A stretch of DNA of 64,000 bases from an uncultured Pelagibacteraceae bacterium (GCA_902564025.1 CACEZK010000005.1:1-64000), one strand, 5' to 3'; shown: positions 42,172 to 52,644, counted from the stretch's first letter. Notes: a model not told the origin generated them from the sequence alone. Numbers and translations: made by a program.

Positions 42172-44040
42172 TTAAGCTAATTTTTGAGATTTAGCTTTGG
42201 TTTTAATATACGATAAAATAACACTAAGAGCTGCAGGTGTAACACCATCAATTCTTGACGCTTGAGATAAGTTTTTAGGCTTAATTTTTGTAAGTTTTTC
42301 AATAATTTCTGTTGATAAACTGGGAATTAATTCGTAATTAAGATTAGTGGGAATTTCAACTTTTTCTTCTTTAGTAAGTGAAATGATCTCACTTTCTTGC
42401 TTTTTAAGATAACCTTTGTAATGAGCCTCTGTTGTTATTTGATCAAGAATTTCACTACTATATTTTTTAAGGTTTAAATCAAAGATCTCATCTATTTTAT
42501 CAACATCGATGTTAGGGTAAGCTAGTAAGTCAAAAGCTGATCTTTTTTTGCCATCTTGATTAATTTGAACTCCAATTTTTGAAAGTGCATTAGGCGTAAC
42601 ATATTGATTTTGTACAATTTTATTTACTTTGTCTAGTTCAACTTTTTTAGCTAAATATTTTTGATATCTATCAGCGTCAACTAACCCTAAATTATAGCCA
42701 ATTTCAGTTAATCGTAGATCTGCATTATCTGCTCGCAATAAAAGTCTGTATTCTGCTCTAGAAGTGAACATTCTATAGGGTTCGGTAACCCCCTTTAGGG
42801 TTAGGTCGTCAATCATTACTCCTATATATGAATCGTTTCTTGAAAAAATATGTTCTTTATTACTTAGGGAGATTGCAGCATTCAAACCTGCTACAAGTCC
42901 TTGCGCTGCAGCTTCCTCGTAACCCGTTGTTCCATTTATTTGCCCAGCAAGATACAAACCTTTTATTTTTTTGGTTTCCAACGTTTGATAAAGTTCTTGA
43001 GGGTCAATAAAATCATATTCAATAGCGTAGCCATGCCTTACTATTTTTGCATTCTCTAAACCATTGATTTTACTTATAAATTCGTCCTGAACATCAGGTG
43101 GAAGTGAAGTTGAGATACCATTTGGATATATCAAATCACTATCCAGTCCTTCTGGTTCTAAAAAAATTTGATGTCTCAATTTATCTGCAAATTTAACTAC
43201 TTTGTCCTCTAGTGAAGGGCAATATCTTGGCCCTGTACCGCTAATTTGACCTGAGTAAATAGCTGATTTTGTTATGTTTTTTTGGATTATATTGTGAACG
43301 ACCTCGTTTGTATAAGTCATGTGGCACGGTAATTGTTCATTATGAGTTTTTGTGGTTAAGAATGAAAAGTAAGAGTGCTCATCGTCAGCTTCCTGTTTTT
43401 CAAGTTTAGAAAAGTCTATTGTATTTTTATCCAATCTGGCGGGTGTCCCGGTTTTTAGACGGCCAATATTAAAACCAGTTTTATAGAGTGAATTCGCAAG
43501 TCCTATTGAGGGTGAGTCACCGTGTCTTCCAGCTGGAATAGTTTTATCTCCCAAATGAATTAAGCCATTCAAAAATGTCCCAGTTGTAATAATGACTTTC
43601 TTAGTCGATATTTTTTTACCACTCGCACAAGTCACGCCTGCAATTTGTTTGTTGGTGTCAAAAATTAAATCTTCAACTGGATCAAATAAAAGATCTAGAT
43701 TTTCTGTATTTTGTATCTCTTCTTGCATATGTTTTTTATAGAGCTTTCTATCTGATTGAGCTCTTGGTCCTCTTACTGCAGGGCCTTTGGTTCTATTTAA
43801 TAATCTGTATTGAATACTTGATAAATCGGCTATACGCCCCATTATTCCATCCAGTGCATCGATTTCCCTTACTAAGTGACCTTTACCAAGACCGCCAATG
43901 GCTGGATTACAAGACATTTCACCAATAGTATCAAATTTATGGCTGATTAAGAGGGTTTTTGCACCAACACGTGCAGATGTAGTCGCAGCTTCACAACCCG
44001 CATGTCCTCCTCCAACTACTACAACATCATAATTAATCAT
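42172..44040 (-). CDS. mnmG: tRNA uridine-5-carboxymethylaminomethyl modification enzyme MnmG
   Basis: VVVVGGGHAGCEAATTSARVG, CNPAIGGLGKGHLVREIDALDG. Confidence 0.97.
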   Translation of the reverse strand: MINYDVVVVGGGHAGCEAATTSARVGAKTLLISHKFDTIGEMSCNPAIGGLGKGHLVREIDALDGIMGRIADLSSIQYRLLNRTKGPAVRGPRAQSDRKLYKKHMQEEIQNTENLDLLFDPVEDLIFDTNKQIAGVTCASGKKISTKKVIITTGTFLNGLIHLGDKTIPAGRHGDSPSIGLANSLYKTGFNIGRLKTGTPARLDKNTIDFSKLEKQEADDEHSYFSFLTTKTHNEQLPCHMTYTNEVVHNIIQKNITKSAIYSGQISGTGPRYCPSLEDKVVKFADKLRHQIFLEPEGLDSDLIYPNGISTSLPPDVQDEFISKINGLENAKIVRHGYAIEYDFIDPQELYQTLETKKIKGLYLAGQINGTTGYEEAAAQGLVAGLNAAISLSNKEHIFSRNDSYIGVMIDDLTLKGVTEPYRMFTSRAEYRLLLRADNADLRLTEIGYNLGLVDADRYQKYLAKKVELDKVNKIVQNQYVTPNALSKIGVQINQDGKKRSAFDLLAYPNIDVDKIDEIFDLNLKKYSSEILDQITTEAHYKGYLKKQESEIISLTKEEKVEIPTNLNYELIPSLSTEIIEKLTKIKPKNLSQASRIDGVTPAALSVILSYIKTKAKSQKLA

Positions 44041-44088
44041 GAATAAGTTAATTAAATTAACTTAGACTAATTGCAATCAATTATTTTT

Positions 44089-45384
44089 TTATTTACCGAT
44101 ACAAAAATCTTTAAAAATAACTTCTAAATATTCCTCAACATCAACATGACCGGTTATTTTTCCGATTTCTTGAATGGCTAATCTTAGCTCCTCAACCATA
44201 AGTTCAGAATTAACTTTTAAATCGATACTTCTTGCACTTAGTAAACTTTGTACAGAATTTTGAACACCTAGGATATATCGAGTCTTTGTTGGTATTGTAT
44301 CGGTGTAACTTATGAATTTATTTGATACTTGCTCAGCAATTTTATTGATTAAATTATCAATACCGCTTCCATTTGAAACTGAAATATTAATACAGCCTTC
44401 TTTTTTGAAATTATTGTGTAAGTCACATTTATTTAGAACCGTAAGTCGATCTTGATGTAACTCAACATTATTTGGATCATCAAATAATTCCAAAACTAAA
44501 TTAGCTTCTTTAATTTTACTTTGAGTTATTTCAATTCCTTTTTTTTCGACCTCGTCCTCAGTATCTCTTAAGCCCGCAGTATCTGTTAAAATGACTGGAA
44601 ATCCAGCAATATTTAGCCTTACTTCAATTGCATCTCTAGTCGTACCCTCCCTATCAGACACAATTGCAACATCACGATTAGCAAGTGAGTTTATCAAACT
44701 TGATTTACCAACGTTTGGGGATCCAATGATAGCGACTTTATAACCGTCTCTTAATATTTCTCCTTGATTACGTTGTTTTAAATGTTCATTCATTTCACCT
44801 AAAAGTTTTTCAATTTTTGAATTGATATTGTTAAGAACGTTTTCAGGAATATCTTCATCTGCAAAATCTATGTCCGCTTCGAGATAAGCAACTAACTCTA
44901 TTAGAGACTTTCTCCATGATAAATATAATTTATTCAGTGAGCCTTTCATTTGAGACAAAGCTTGATTATGTTGAATTTCAGTTTGCGCATTAATTAAATC
45001 ACCCATGGCTTCAATTGCAGTAAGATCCATTTTGTTGTTCACAAATGCTCTTTTTGAAAATTCGCCAGGTTGTGCCAGCCTTAACTGGTCAATATTAGAA
45101 AGTGATTTGAGTAAAAGCTGAACAGTTGTATGGCCGCCATGAATGTGGAACTCAACAACATCTTCACCTGTGAAACTTTTTGGTTTTGAGAAAAACACAG
45201 CAAGACCTTTGTCAATTAAATTACCGCTTTCTGGATCATAAAATTCTGACTTAGTTAAGACGTTTGGATCGAAGTGACTCTTTCTAGAAATGCTTTTAAG
45301 AGCTGTGAGCGCTAGATGTCCTGAGACTCTTACAACCGCTAACCCCGCAACACCGCTGGCAGTAGATAGTGCAAAAATTGTCAT
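44089..45384 (-). CDS. mnmE: tRNA modification GTPase MnmE
   Basis: GSPNVGKSSLIN, GTTRDAIEV, DTAGLRDTED, C-term DFCIGK. Confidence 0.97.
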   Translation of the reverse strand: MTIFALSTASGVAGLAVVRVSGHLALTALKSISRKSHFDPNVLTKSEFYDPESGNLIDKGLAVFFSKPKSFTGEDVVEFHIHGGHTTVQLLLKSLSNIDQLRLAQPGEFSKRAFVNNKMDLTAIEAMGDLINAQTEIQHNQALSQMKGSLNKLYLSWRKSLIELVAYLEADIDFADEDIPENVLNNINSKIEKLLGEMNEHLKQRNQGEILRDGYKVAIIGSPNVGKSSLINSLANRDVAIVSDREGTTRDAIEVRLNIAGFPVILTDTAGLRDTEDEVEKKGIEITQSKIKEANLVLELFDDPNNVELHQDRLTVLNKCDLHNNFKKEGCINISVSNGSGIDNLINKIAEQVSNKFISYTDTIPTKTRYILGVQNSVQSLLSARSIDLKVNSELMVEELRLAIQEIGKITGHVDVEEYLEVIFKDFCIGK

Positions 45385-45701
45385 TTTTTTATTTGGAGGT
45401 TTTCAGGGATACGGTCATTAATAAGATGTTCATTGATTATTTGGTCCACATCTTCTTCTGTTTTACACGAGTACCAAACATTGTCTGGATAGACAACAAG
45501 AGTAGGGCCAAATTCACAATGATCTAAACAGCCTGACGCGTTTATTCTTATTTTCTTATCGGATACTAATTCTTTTGTTTTTTTCTTCATATAGGCTCGC
45601 AGCACTGTTGAATTTTTAGAAGCGCAACAACCTTTTGGATGACCATCGGGTCTTTGATTGGTACAGAAAAATACGTGTCTTTCGAAAAATTTGTTAGTCA
45701 T
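45381..45701 (-). CDS. thioredoxin-like [2Fe-2S] ferredoxin
   Basis: HVFFCTNQRPDGHPKGCCASK ... SGCLDHCEFGPTLVVYP. Confidence 0.9.
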   Translation of the reverse strand: MTNKFFERHVFFCTNQRPDGHPKGCCASKNSTVLRAYMKKKTKELVSDKKIRINASGCLDHCEFGPTLVVYPDNVWYSCKTEEDVDQIINEHLINDRIPENLQIKK

Positions 45702-45731
45702 AAGGTTAAAAAATTATAGTATCTTATATAT

Positions 45732-46187
45732 ATGAGCAGCTACGTTTTCAAATCAATCATTGGCAATATTGAGCTTGTCTCAAGCAAAAATAGAATAATC
45801 GCAGTTCATAGAACAAGGAAAAAACCTAACAAAACAGAGGATAAGCTTCTGAAAAGATCTGCGCTTCAAATTAAAATGTATCTTGCGCGCAAAAGACAAT
45901 CACTTAATTTTCCAACAAAACAAATAGGTACAAAATTTCAAAACCGTGTTTGGAATTATTTACGCAAAATACCTTATGGTAGAACAACAACATATGGTGA
46001 CATTGCAAGGAAATTAAGAACATCACCACGAGCTGTTGGGGGCGCCTTAGGAAAAAATAATCTTATGATGACAGTTCCATGTCACAGAGTAGTTGGAAGT
46101 AACGGCAAACTCACAGGATTTACATCAGTGGGTGGATTAAGTACCAAAAAAAATTTACTAAACATTGAACAAAAAACTAAAAAATAA
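45732..46187 (+). CDS. ogt: methylated-DNA--protein-cysteine S-methyltransferase
   Basis: FQNRVWNYLRKIPYGRTTTYGDIA, VPCHRVVGSNGKLTGF. Confidence 0.93.
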   Translation: MSSYVFKSIIGNIELVSSKNRIIAVHRTRKKPNKTEDKLLKRSALQIKMYLARKRQSLNFPTKQIGTKFQNRVWNYLRKIPYGRTTTYGDIARKLRTSPRAVGGALGKNNLMMTVPCHRVVGSNGKLTGFTSVGGLSTKKNLLNIEQKTKK

Positions 46188-46704
46188 ACTTAAGAAGAAA
46201 ATAAGGGTAATTCCTGATTTCCCTAAAAAAGGTATTCTATTTCAAGACATAACCTCCATAACAGACAATAAGATACTTTTCAAAGAGGTCATCAATGAAA
46301 TCTCGAAGTATGTAAAAAAGAATAAATTTACAAAAATTGCTGCTGTAGAGGCCCGTGGATTTATATTTGGATCCGCAATTTCTTTCAAAACTGAGATACC
46401 ATTCGTTCCTATTAGAAAAAAAGGGAAACTTCCTGGAAAAGTACTTAAGCAAAAATACAAGCTAGAGTATGGAAGTGACGAAATACAAATTCATAAAAAC
46501 TCTATCCATGAAAAAGATAAGGTTCTGATTATTGATGACTTGATTGCAACTGGAGGAACAGCATTTGCATCAGCAAACTTAATTAACAAGTGTAAGGTTA
46601 AGTATATTGAGTTTTACTTTTTGATTGATCTTAAAAATATTGGAGGCTCAAAAAAATTAGGAAAGAAATATAAAGTGTCTTCAATCCTAGAAGCTGAAGG
46701 TTGA
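46165..46704 (+). CDS. apt: adenine phosphoribosyltransferase
   Basis: VEARGFIFGSAI, KVLIIDDLIATGGTA PRPP motif. Confidence 0.94.
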   Translation: MNKKLKNKLKKKIRVIPDFPKKGILFQDITSITDNKILFKEVINEISKYVKKNKFTKIAAVEARGFIFGSAISFKTEIPFVPIRKKGKLPGKVLKQKYKLEYGSDEIQIHKNSIHEKDKVLIIDDLIATGGTAFASANLINKCKVKYIEFYFLIDLKNIGGSKKLGKKYKVSSILEAEG

Positions 46705-47637
46705 TTATTCAAATTCCATTGAGAATTGTGTATCGCCAAACAAAATCGACGTAACGAACCATCCACCACCTCCCGTAGGCACGAATGTAAATCTTGCAGC
46801 GTAATCAGGTGAGTACTTATACGTAACTGTACTTGTTTGGTCGGTAATCGTAACAGGGCTTGAAAATTTATCTTTGATAATTAATCTAGAGGCGTCACTA
46901 TATGTGCTTGCAAGTTCGCCGCTGTCATTGAGCAAGAAAGTTGAACGATAATTGCCGTTGTGAGATAATGGTGTGTTATTTACCAGCGTGTTAAGGAATT
47001 CGGTCGTTGAAAGAGAATTGTATGTAAAGCTGTAAGTATTGAAGGATGACTGTGATTCAGAAAATGCTTCTGTAAAGCCAAAATAAGTGCCGCTAAGAAA
47101 ATCTTCCATAGTCATGTTACGATTACCTCCACCAATAAATCTAGATGCAGGGGGAAAACTCCAACCTGTTCCCTCGCTATTGCCACCGATCATCAATGTC
47201 TCGTCAAATTCAAGTTCCACATTAATTGGAACTGTAGTTGCAATTTCCGCATAAGCTGCTGTATAGGTGCCTGAAGGAGGTAATGTAGCAGGAAAGCTGG
47301 TCTCAGATGATTTTGTTACACCGAAAGAGATGGAGTTATCTCCCTCCGCAGTGTTCCAGACATAATAACAGGGGTCAGTTGTAGAGTTACCCCTTATGAA
47401 ATCATCTGGATCAGAAGTACACATTGCAAGCTTATAAAATGTTAAACTAAAACTATCGACCGGTGCATCACACGTTATCGCACCGCCAGGGTTAGTACCA
47501 ATATTTCCAAGTTCTGATACATCAATCTTACCATCTACCATAGGACAGTTTTCAAAACCATTAACAGCGTAGAGATTTACACTGAATGTTAAGAAGTAAA
47601 ATAGAAATGCAAATGTGAGGAATAATTTTTTTTGCAT
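46705..47637 (-). CDS. secreted protein of unknown family, partner of the adjacent inverse-autotransporter barrel gene
   Basis: Signal peptide LFLTFAFLFYFLTFSVNLYA; Cys-containing mature region; 1 nt after the upstream gene stop (TAAaATG). Confidence 0.75.
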   Translation of the reverse strand: MQKKLFLTFAFLFYFLTFSVNLYAVNGFENCPMVDGKIDVSELGNIGTNPGGAITCDAPVDSFSLTFYKLAMCTSDPDDFIRGNSTTDPCYYVWNTAEGDNSISFGVTKSSETSFPATLPPSGTYTAAYAEIATTVPINVELEFDETLMIGGNSEGTGWSFPPASRFIGGGNRNMTMEDFLSGTYFGFTEAFSESQSSFNTYSFTYNSLSTTEFLNTLVNNTPLSHNGNYRSTFLLNDSGELASTYSDASRLIIKDKFSSPVTITDQTSTVTYKYSPDYAARFTFVPTGGGGWFVTSILFGDTQFSMEFE

Positions 47638-47638
47638 T

Positions 47639-48532
47639 TTAATATCCTACTATTCTAACCGTTCCGGTTCGGTTTGTTTGTTTTTTTATTTTATTTTCTC
47701 TTCTGACCTTTTCATATTTTCGCTCGCCTACATCGCTAAAACTGTAAAGTGTGTAAGGAACAGAAGAATACATTTTTGCCAATTCACTTAATGGTTGGTT
47801 TTTATTGCTCTTAAATTCAAAGAGATTTACATTGAGTGTGACAAATTCTTCATCACGTGCTAATTGATCAAAGCTGGTTTTGCCAAATTCTAGCGTCATG
47901 CCGAGAGGAAATTTACTTTTTAGACTGTAAGTCTCACCCTCAAGATCTCTGGAACTGTTTATACCGTTCCATGAAAAGACTTCAGCATAGAATTTTGACC
48001 TGGGCAGATAAGGAAGTGGAAATGCAATTTGTGCATCATATCCATCAAGAGTATATTCTCTCAAACCGTCTACTACTACATAGTCCGTTACAGCATCATA
48101 ATAATTTAAATGTATGTCTCCAAGACTTGTGAGAAAATCTGCTCCGATACCAAAACGTTCGTGAGAATTGTCTAAATCTAGATCATAAAATAAATTATAC
48201 CCCATGATTAACTTATTTTCATAAAGGCTGTGCCTTTGCACCAAACCAATATTTAACATTTCTATATCTGCTTGGGTTGAAAGGTGGCCCTGAATAAAAG
48301 TATTTCTATTATTTTGGTCATATAAAGGTAGGATTGTACTTATACCGTATGACGGCTTGCCTTTGTAAAAGCCTGAGAGGTCAACTTCAATATTTTCAAA
48401 AATATCATTCACTGCTAATTCAGCTTTTTCCTCAGCCGTTTCAGCTACTTTTTTTAAAAGCGTGTTTGCAACCTCACTTCCAAAAGCAATGGATGAACAA
48501 AAAAGTGTAATAATGAATAGGACTCGTTTCAT
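47639..48532 (-). CDS. inverse autotransporter (intimin/invasin-type) beta-barrel domain protein without passenger
   Basis: Signal peptide; GISTILPLYDQNNRNTFIQGHLSTQ...NIGLVQRHSLYENKLIMGYNLFYDLDLDNSHERFGIGADFLTS; post-barrel linker YEKVRRENKI. Confidence 0.82.
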   Translation of the reverse strand: MKRVLFIITLFCSSIAFGSEVANTLLKKVAETAEEKAELAVNDIFENIEVDLSGFYKGKPSYGISTILPLYDQNNRNTFIQGHLSTQADIEMLNIGLVQRHSLYENKLIMGYNLFYDLDLDNSHERFGIGADFLTSLGDIHLNYYDAVTDYVVVDGLREYTLDGYDAQIAFPLPYLPRSKFYAEVFSWNGINSSRDLEGETYSLKSKFPLGMTLEFGKTSFDQLARDEEFVTLNVNLFEFKSNKNQPLSELAKMYSSVPYTLYSFSDVGERKYEKVRRENKIKKQTNRTGTVRIVGY

Positions 48533-48585
48533 TGGTTATGTAGAATAATTATGGACTGAAAAATTTATAATACTAAATTTTAATA

Positions 48586-49851
48586 CTATTTATTCATTGA
48601 TTGAAAGAAATCTGCGTTGTCTTTTGTTTCTTTTAATTTGCCAAGCAAAAATTCGATGGAGTCCATTGTTCCCATTGGGTTGAGTATACGTCTAAGGACA
48701 TACATTTTTTGAAGCTCGTCTTTATCAAGTAGTATTTCTTCTTTTCGTGTACCGGACTTAGTAATATCAATTGCAGGATATATTCTCTTATCAGCAACTT
48801 TTCTGTCCAATATAATTTCTGAGTTACCAGTACCTTTAAATTCTTCAAAAATTACCTCATCCATTCTACTTCCTGTATCAATCAAAGCAGTTGAAATAAT
48901 GGTTAATGAGCCGCCATCTTCAATGTTTCTTGCTGCTCCAAAAAATCTCTTTGGCCTCTGTAAAGCGTTTGCATCAACACCACCTGTTAAAACTTTTCCT
49001 GAACTTGGAACAACCGTGTTGTAGGCACGACCCAGTCGAGTTATAGAATCTAAGAGAATCACAACATCCTTCTTATGCTCCACTAATCTTTTTGCTTTAT
49101 TGATAACCATCTCTGCGACTTGTACGTGACGCGATGCAGGCTCATCAAATGTTGAGCTGACAACCTCTCCTTTTACAGAACGTTGCATGTCAGTAACTTC
49201 CTCTGGCCTCTCATCAATTAACAAAACCATCAAATAACATTCTGGATGATTATCAGTAATTGAATGTGCAATATTTTGCAGTAGGACTGTTTTGCCTGTT
49301 CTTGGTGGTGAAACAATGAGCGCTCTTTGACCTTTACCAATTGGTGCAACCAAATCAATTACTCTTGAGCTTTGATCGCTTGCTGGTTTTTCTGTTTCTA
49401 ATCTGATTTGCTCATCAGGATAAAGAGGTGTCAGGTTATCAAAGTTAATTTTGTTTCTACTTTTTTCGGTTGCTTCGTAGTTAATTGTATCAATTTTTAA
49501 TAATGCAAAATAACGTTCACCGTCCTTTGGTGCTCTAATCGGACCTTCAACAGTGTCTCCTGATCTTAATCCAAATCTTTTAATTTGACTTGGACTTACA
49601 TAAATATCATCTGGACCCGGAAGATAATTAGCCTCCATTGATCTTAAAAAACCAAACCCATCCTGTAAAACTTCTAAAACTCCTTCACCGTCAATATCTT
49701 TGCTGTCACTCGCAAGAGTTTTCAGTATTTCAAACAGCATATCTTGTGTTCGCATTGAACTGGCATTTTCAACGCCAAGTTCCTCCGCATAAACAAGAAG
49801 TTCTTGTGGAGTTTTTTTCTTAAGGTCTCTTAATTTTAAGTTTTTAGCCAT
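48586..49851 (-). CDS. rho: transcription termination factor Rho
   Basis: [43 protein letters not shown]. Confidence 0.97.
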   Translation of the reverse strand: MAKNLKLRDLKKKTPQELLVYAEELGVENASSMRTQDMLFEILKTLASDSKDIDGEGVLEVLQDGFGFLRSMEANYLPGPDDIYVSPSQIKRFGLRSGDTVEGPIRAPKDGERYFALLKIDTINYEATEKSRNKINFDNLTPLYPDEQIRLETEKPASDQSSRVIDLVAPIGKGQRALIVSPPRTGKTVLLQNIAHSITDNHPECYLMVLLIDERPEEVTDMQRSVKGEVVSSTFDEPASRHVQVAEMVINKAKRLVEHKKDVVILLDSITRLGRAYNTVVPSSGKVLTGGVDANALQRPKRFFGAARNIEDGGSLTIISTALIDTGSRMDEVIFEEFKGTGNSEIILDRKVADKRIYPAIDITKSGTRKEEILLDKDELQKMYVLRRILNPMGTMDSIEFLLGKLKETKDNADFFQSMNK

Positions 49852-49928
49852 TCGTATTAATGATGATGATAATGTGGAAAATAGTTTGGAAGATGCTTTC
49901 TAACCGTAATCGCTAAATATAGCAAGTT

Positions 49929-50372
49929 TTATATTGGTTTGAAAACAACCAGAAATACCACAATTATCATCAAAACCGTTGGAAATTCATTGATAATTCT
50001 AAAAAAACGCTCTGATTTTGGTCTTTTATCCTCTTGAAACTCTCTTGTTAATTTTGAGAGATACCCATGAACTCCAGACATGAGAATCACAAATATGATT
50101 TTTAATTGAAGCCATAATTGAAACAGCGCATCAATACCCAAATTTGATATCAACGCTAAACCAAACAACCATGAAAATATCATTGCTGGATTCATAATAA
50201 TTTTGAGTAAACGTAATTCCATTAATTTAAAAGTCTCTGACGACTCAGACCCCACCTCTTTACTCCAATGATAAACAAATAATCTTGGCAAATATAATAA
50301 ACCCGCCATCCAAGCTATCACACTGATGATGTGTAAACTAAGAAATAAATTATATAAAAAAATTGAATTCAT
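49929..50372 (-). CDS. hemJ: protoporphyrinogen oxidase HemJ
   Basis: LHIISVIAWMAGLLYLPRLFVYH, RLLKIIMNPAMI. Confidence 0.92.
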   Translation of the reverse strand: MNSIFLYNLFLSLHIISVIAWMAGLLYLPRLFVYHWSKEVGSESSETFKLMELRLLKIIMNPAMIFSWLFGLALISNLGIDALFQLWLQLKIIFVILMSGVHGYLSKLTREFQEDKRPKSERFFRIINEFPTVLMIIVVFLVVFKPI

Positions 50373-51388
50373 CTTAATTCTTGATCACATTGTTTAAACG
50401 TTGCTGGACATATTTTTTGCCTGATATTACCACTCTCAATTTTCTCAGACTCACTAACTATTTCAGATAAGCTTTCTATAAATGTTTGATCAATATTTAA
50501 AGACTCAGATCTATAATAATGCTCACAGCCTAATTCACTTGCAAGTTCTTGGTACTCGATATCTAATTCAACGAGTGTTTCAGAGTGATCCGAGACAAAC
50601 GCAATTGGAACAATAACCAGCGCCCTATCTTCGCTAATTGCATTTTCAATTTCACTTGGTGTTGTTGGTTCAAGCCATTTAACTGGGGTAACTTTACTTT
50701 GATAAGCCAAAACATGATCTTCATAACCATGGATGCCCTGCGTGACCGCCTTAACTGTTTGCTCCACTTGCCACTGATATGGATCACCTTTTTTAATGAT
50801 TGATACGGGTAAACTGTGAGCGGAGAACAGAACTCTTACTTTCTTATCTTTGACGTGGTTTATTTTATCTTGGATCAGTTTTTGATGGGCTTTTATTAAC
50901 TTCGCATCATATGGATAACAACAGGTGTATTTTGTTTTTGCATTTAATTCCTGTTTTTGGGCTTCCTTGAACCATGCGTCCAGAGAAGATTTTGTTGTTG
51001 TTGTGGAGTACTGTGGATACAGTGGCAGTAAAAATATTTTGTCTGGATTATAGTCTTTGACTTTTGAAACGACCTCGGCTGTCATTGGATGCCAATATCT
51101 CATACAAACAAATACCTTGTTCTCGATGCCTTTGTTTTTTAAGTCTTTCTGTAGGGCTTCAGCTTGTGAGTTAGTAATTTCAAGAATGGGTGATTTGCCG
51201 CCAATTTCGGCATAAATTTCAGTAGCCTCTTTGGTGCGACGAGAAGATATAAGCTTTGCCAATAAATACCTGAAGGGATTTGGAAGTCTAAATATATTGG
51301 GGTCATTAAACAGATTAAATAAAAAAGGCTTTACGCTTTCTTGTTTGTCTGGTCCGCCCAAGTTAAATAGAATTACCGCTGTTTTCAT
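50369..51388 (-). CDS. hemH: ferrochelatase
   Basis: AVILFNLGGPD, LPLYPQYSTTTTKS, LFSAHSLPVSII. Confidence 0.95.
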   Translation of the reverse strand: MKTAVILFNLGGPDKQESVKPFLFNLFNDPNIFRLPNPFRYLLAKLISSRRTKEATEIYAEIGGKSPILEITNSQAEALQKDLKNKGIENKVFVCMRYWHPMTAEVVSKVKDYNPDKIFLLPLYPQYSTTTTKSSLDAWFKEAQKQELNAKTKYTCCYPYDAKLIKAHQKLIQDKINHVKDKKVRVLFSAHSLPVSIIKKGDPYQWQVEQTVKAVTQGIHGYEDHVLAYQSKVTPVKWLEPTTPSEIENAISEDRALVIVPIAFVSDHSETLVELDIEYQELASELGCEHYYRSESLNIDQTFIESLSEIVSESEKIESGNIRQKICPATFKQCDQELR

Positions 51389-52371
51389 TTTGATCTTATC
51401 TGTAAGAGCATTTGCTCAACTTTCTCAATTGATGTTTCGGGTAAAACCCCATGTCCTAAATTGAAAATATGCGGTCTTTCTCTAAAAGCAAACAGTATTT
51501 CTTCAATCTTCTGACTAAGGTTTTGGGATTCTTTTAATAGGTGTTTAGGATCTAGATTTCCTTGAAAAACAATTTTATCGTTTAACTCATTAATTTTATC
51601 TAGAGGAAAACTATAATCTAAAGTAATACAGTCAAGATTGTCTATGTTTGAATATTTTTTATAACATGCAAAATTAGTATTTCTGGGAAAGCCAATGATG
51701 GGAATGTCTTTTATTTTTTTTATACTTTCGGTTATTTTTTTTGTCGGTTGAATACACCATTTGTTGAACTGTTCGTCATTCAGGTATCCTGCGGCTGACT
51801 CAAATATTTGAAAAACATCAATCCCACAATCAATTTGCATTTCTGCGTGTTGAATAATGGCTTGTGTCATTTGTTCAATTAAATGATCTATTTGCGAAGT
51901 CTTTTTTGCAACGTCCTCGAATTTTATTTTTTGACGCTCATTCTTTTCATATAAACAATAAAACAGTGTTGTCCATGCTCCGCCAGCAAATCCTATTAAA
52001 GGGATATCTGTATTTTCTTTTATTTTTTTTATTCCTGTTGCAATAGGTAAGGTTTTTTCGTGATTATAACTCATGTTCTCATTAAACTTTACTACTGGAC
52101 CTTGTCCTTCAACAAAACTAACACTTGAGCCTGCAGCAAAAGGGGTTATTAAAATGTCTGAAAACACAATACAGGCATCCATGCCATACCTGTTTACTGG
52201 TTGCAGGGAAACTTCAAGTATTGTCGAAGGATCAAGAAACATATCCATAAGACTTGTAAACCGATTTCTGATATTTATGTATTCAGGCAAATGTCTTCCT
52301 GCCTGTCTCATTAACCAGACTGGTGTCGGGTTTGTTTTTTGTCCTTTAAGTGTGTCTATAAATATACTCAT
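51385..52371 (-). CDS. hemE: uroporphyrinogen decarboxylase
   Basis: PTPVWLMRQAGRHLPEY, FSDILITPFAAG; start refined to ATG at 52371 (MSIFIDTLKG). Confidence 0.95.
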   Translation of the reverse strand: MSIFIDTLKGQKTNPTPVWLMRQAGRHLPEYINIRNRFTSLMDMFLDPSTILEVSLQPVNRYGMDACIVFSDILITPFAAGSSVSFVEGQGPVVKFNENMSYNHEKTLPIATGIKKIKENTDIPLIGFAGGAWTTLFYCLYEKNERQKIKFEDVAKKTSQIDHLIEQMTQAIIQHAEMQIDCGIDVFQIFESAAGYLNDEQFNKWCIQPTKKITESIKKIKDIPIIGFPRNTNFACYKKYSNIDNLDCITLDYSFPLDKINELNDKIVFQGNLDPKHLLKESQNLSQKIEEILFAFRERPHIFNLGHGVLPETSIEKVEQMLLQIRSK

Positions 52372-52644
52372 TATATTATATATATAATTGTAGTTGTTTA
52401 TGTTCCTGTGGAATTGTGTATATATAAAAAGTCGCTTTTTGCCCACAATTCGATACACAGAACAATCGCTTTGAATTATATGCTTTTTAACCTTATACAC
52501 CGACGTGGAAGAAAACTGCAATATCCCCAACAAGTGAACAAAGTTTGCAAAAGTTCTCAATAAAGATAGAAAAATAAGTTAAAAATTACAGATGGGCAAA
52601 GATAGTAAAAGTACTCACAGGTCTTAGAGGGTTTATACAGGTTT
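52372..52644. other. candidate chromosomal replication origin (oriC)
   Basis: Divergent hemE/maf intergenic region (position of Caulobacter Cori); AT-rich TATA tract 52372-52390; DnaA-box-like TTATACACC (52493-52501), ATATACACA (minus, 52415-52423), cgATACACA (52451-52459). Confidence 0.65.

Noticed and set aside
52372-52560. 63-residue N-terminal extension of the hemE ORF
   Set aside because: HemE-like sequence begins at MSIFIDTLKGQKTNPTPVW (52371); the extension is AT-rich low-information sequence overlapping the candidate oriC
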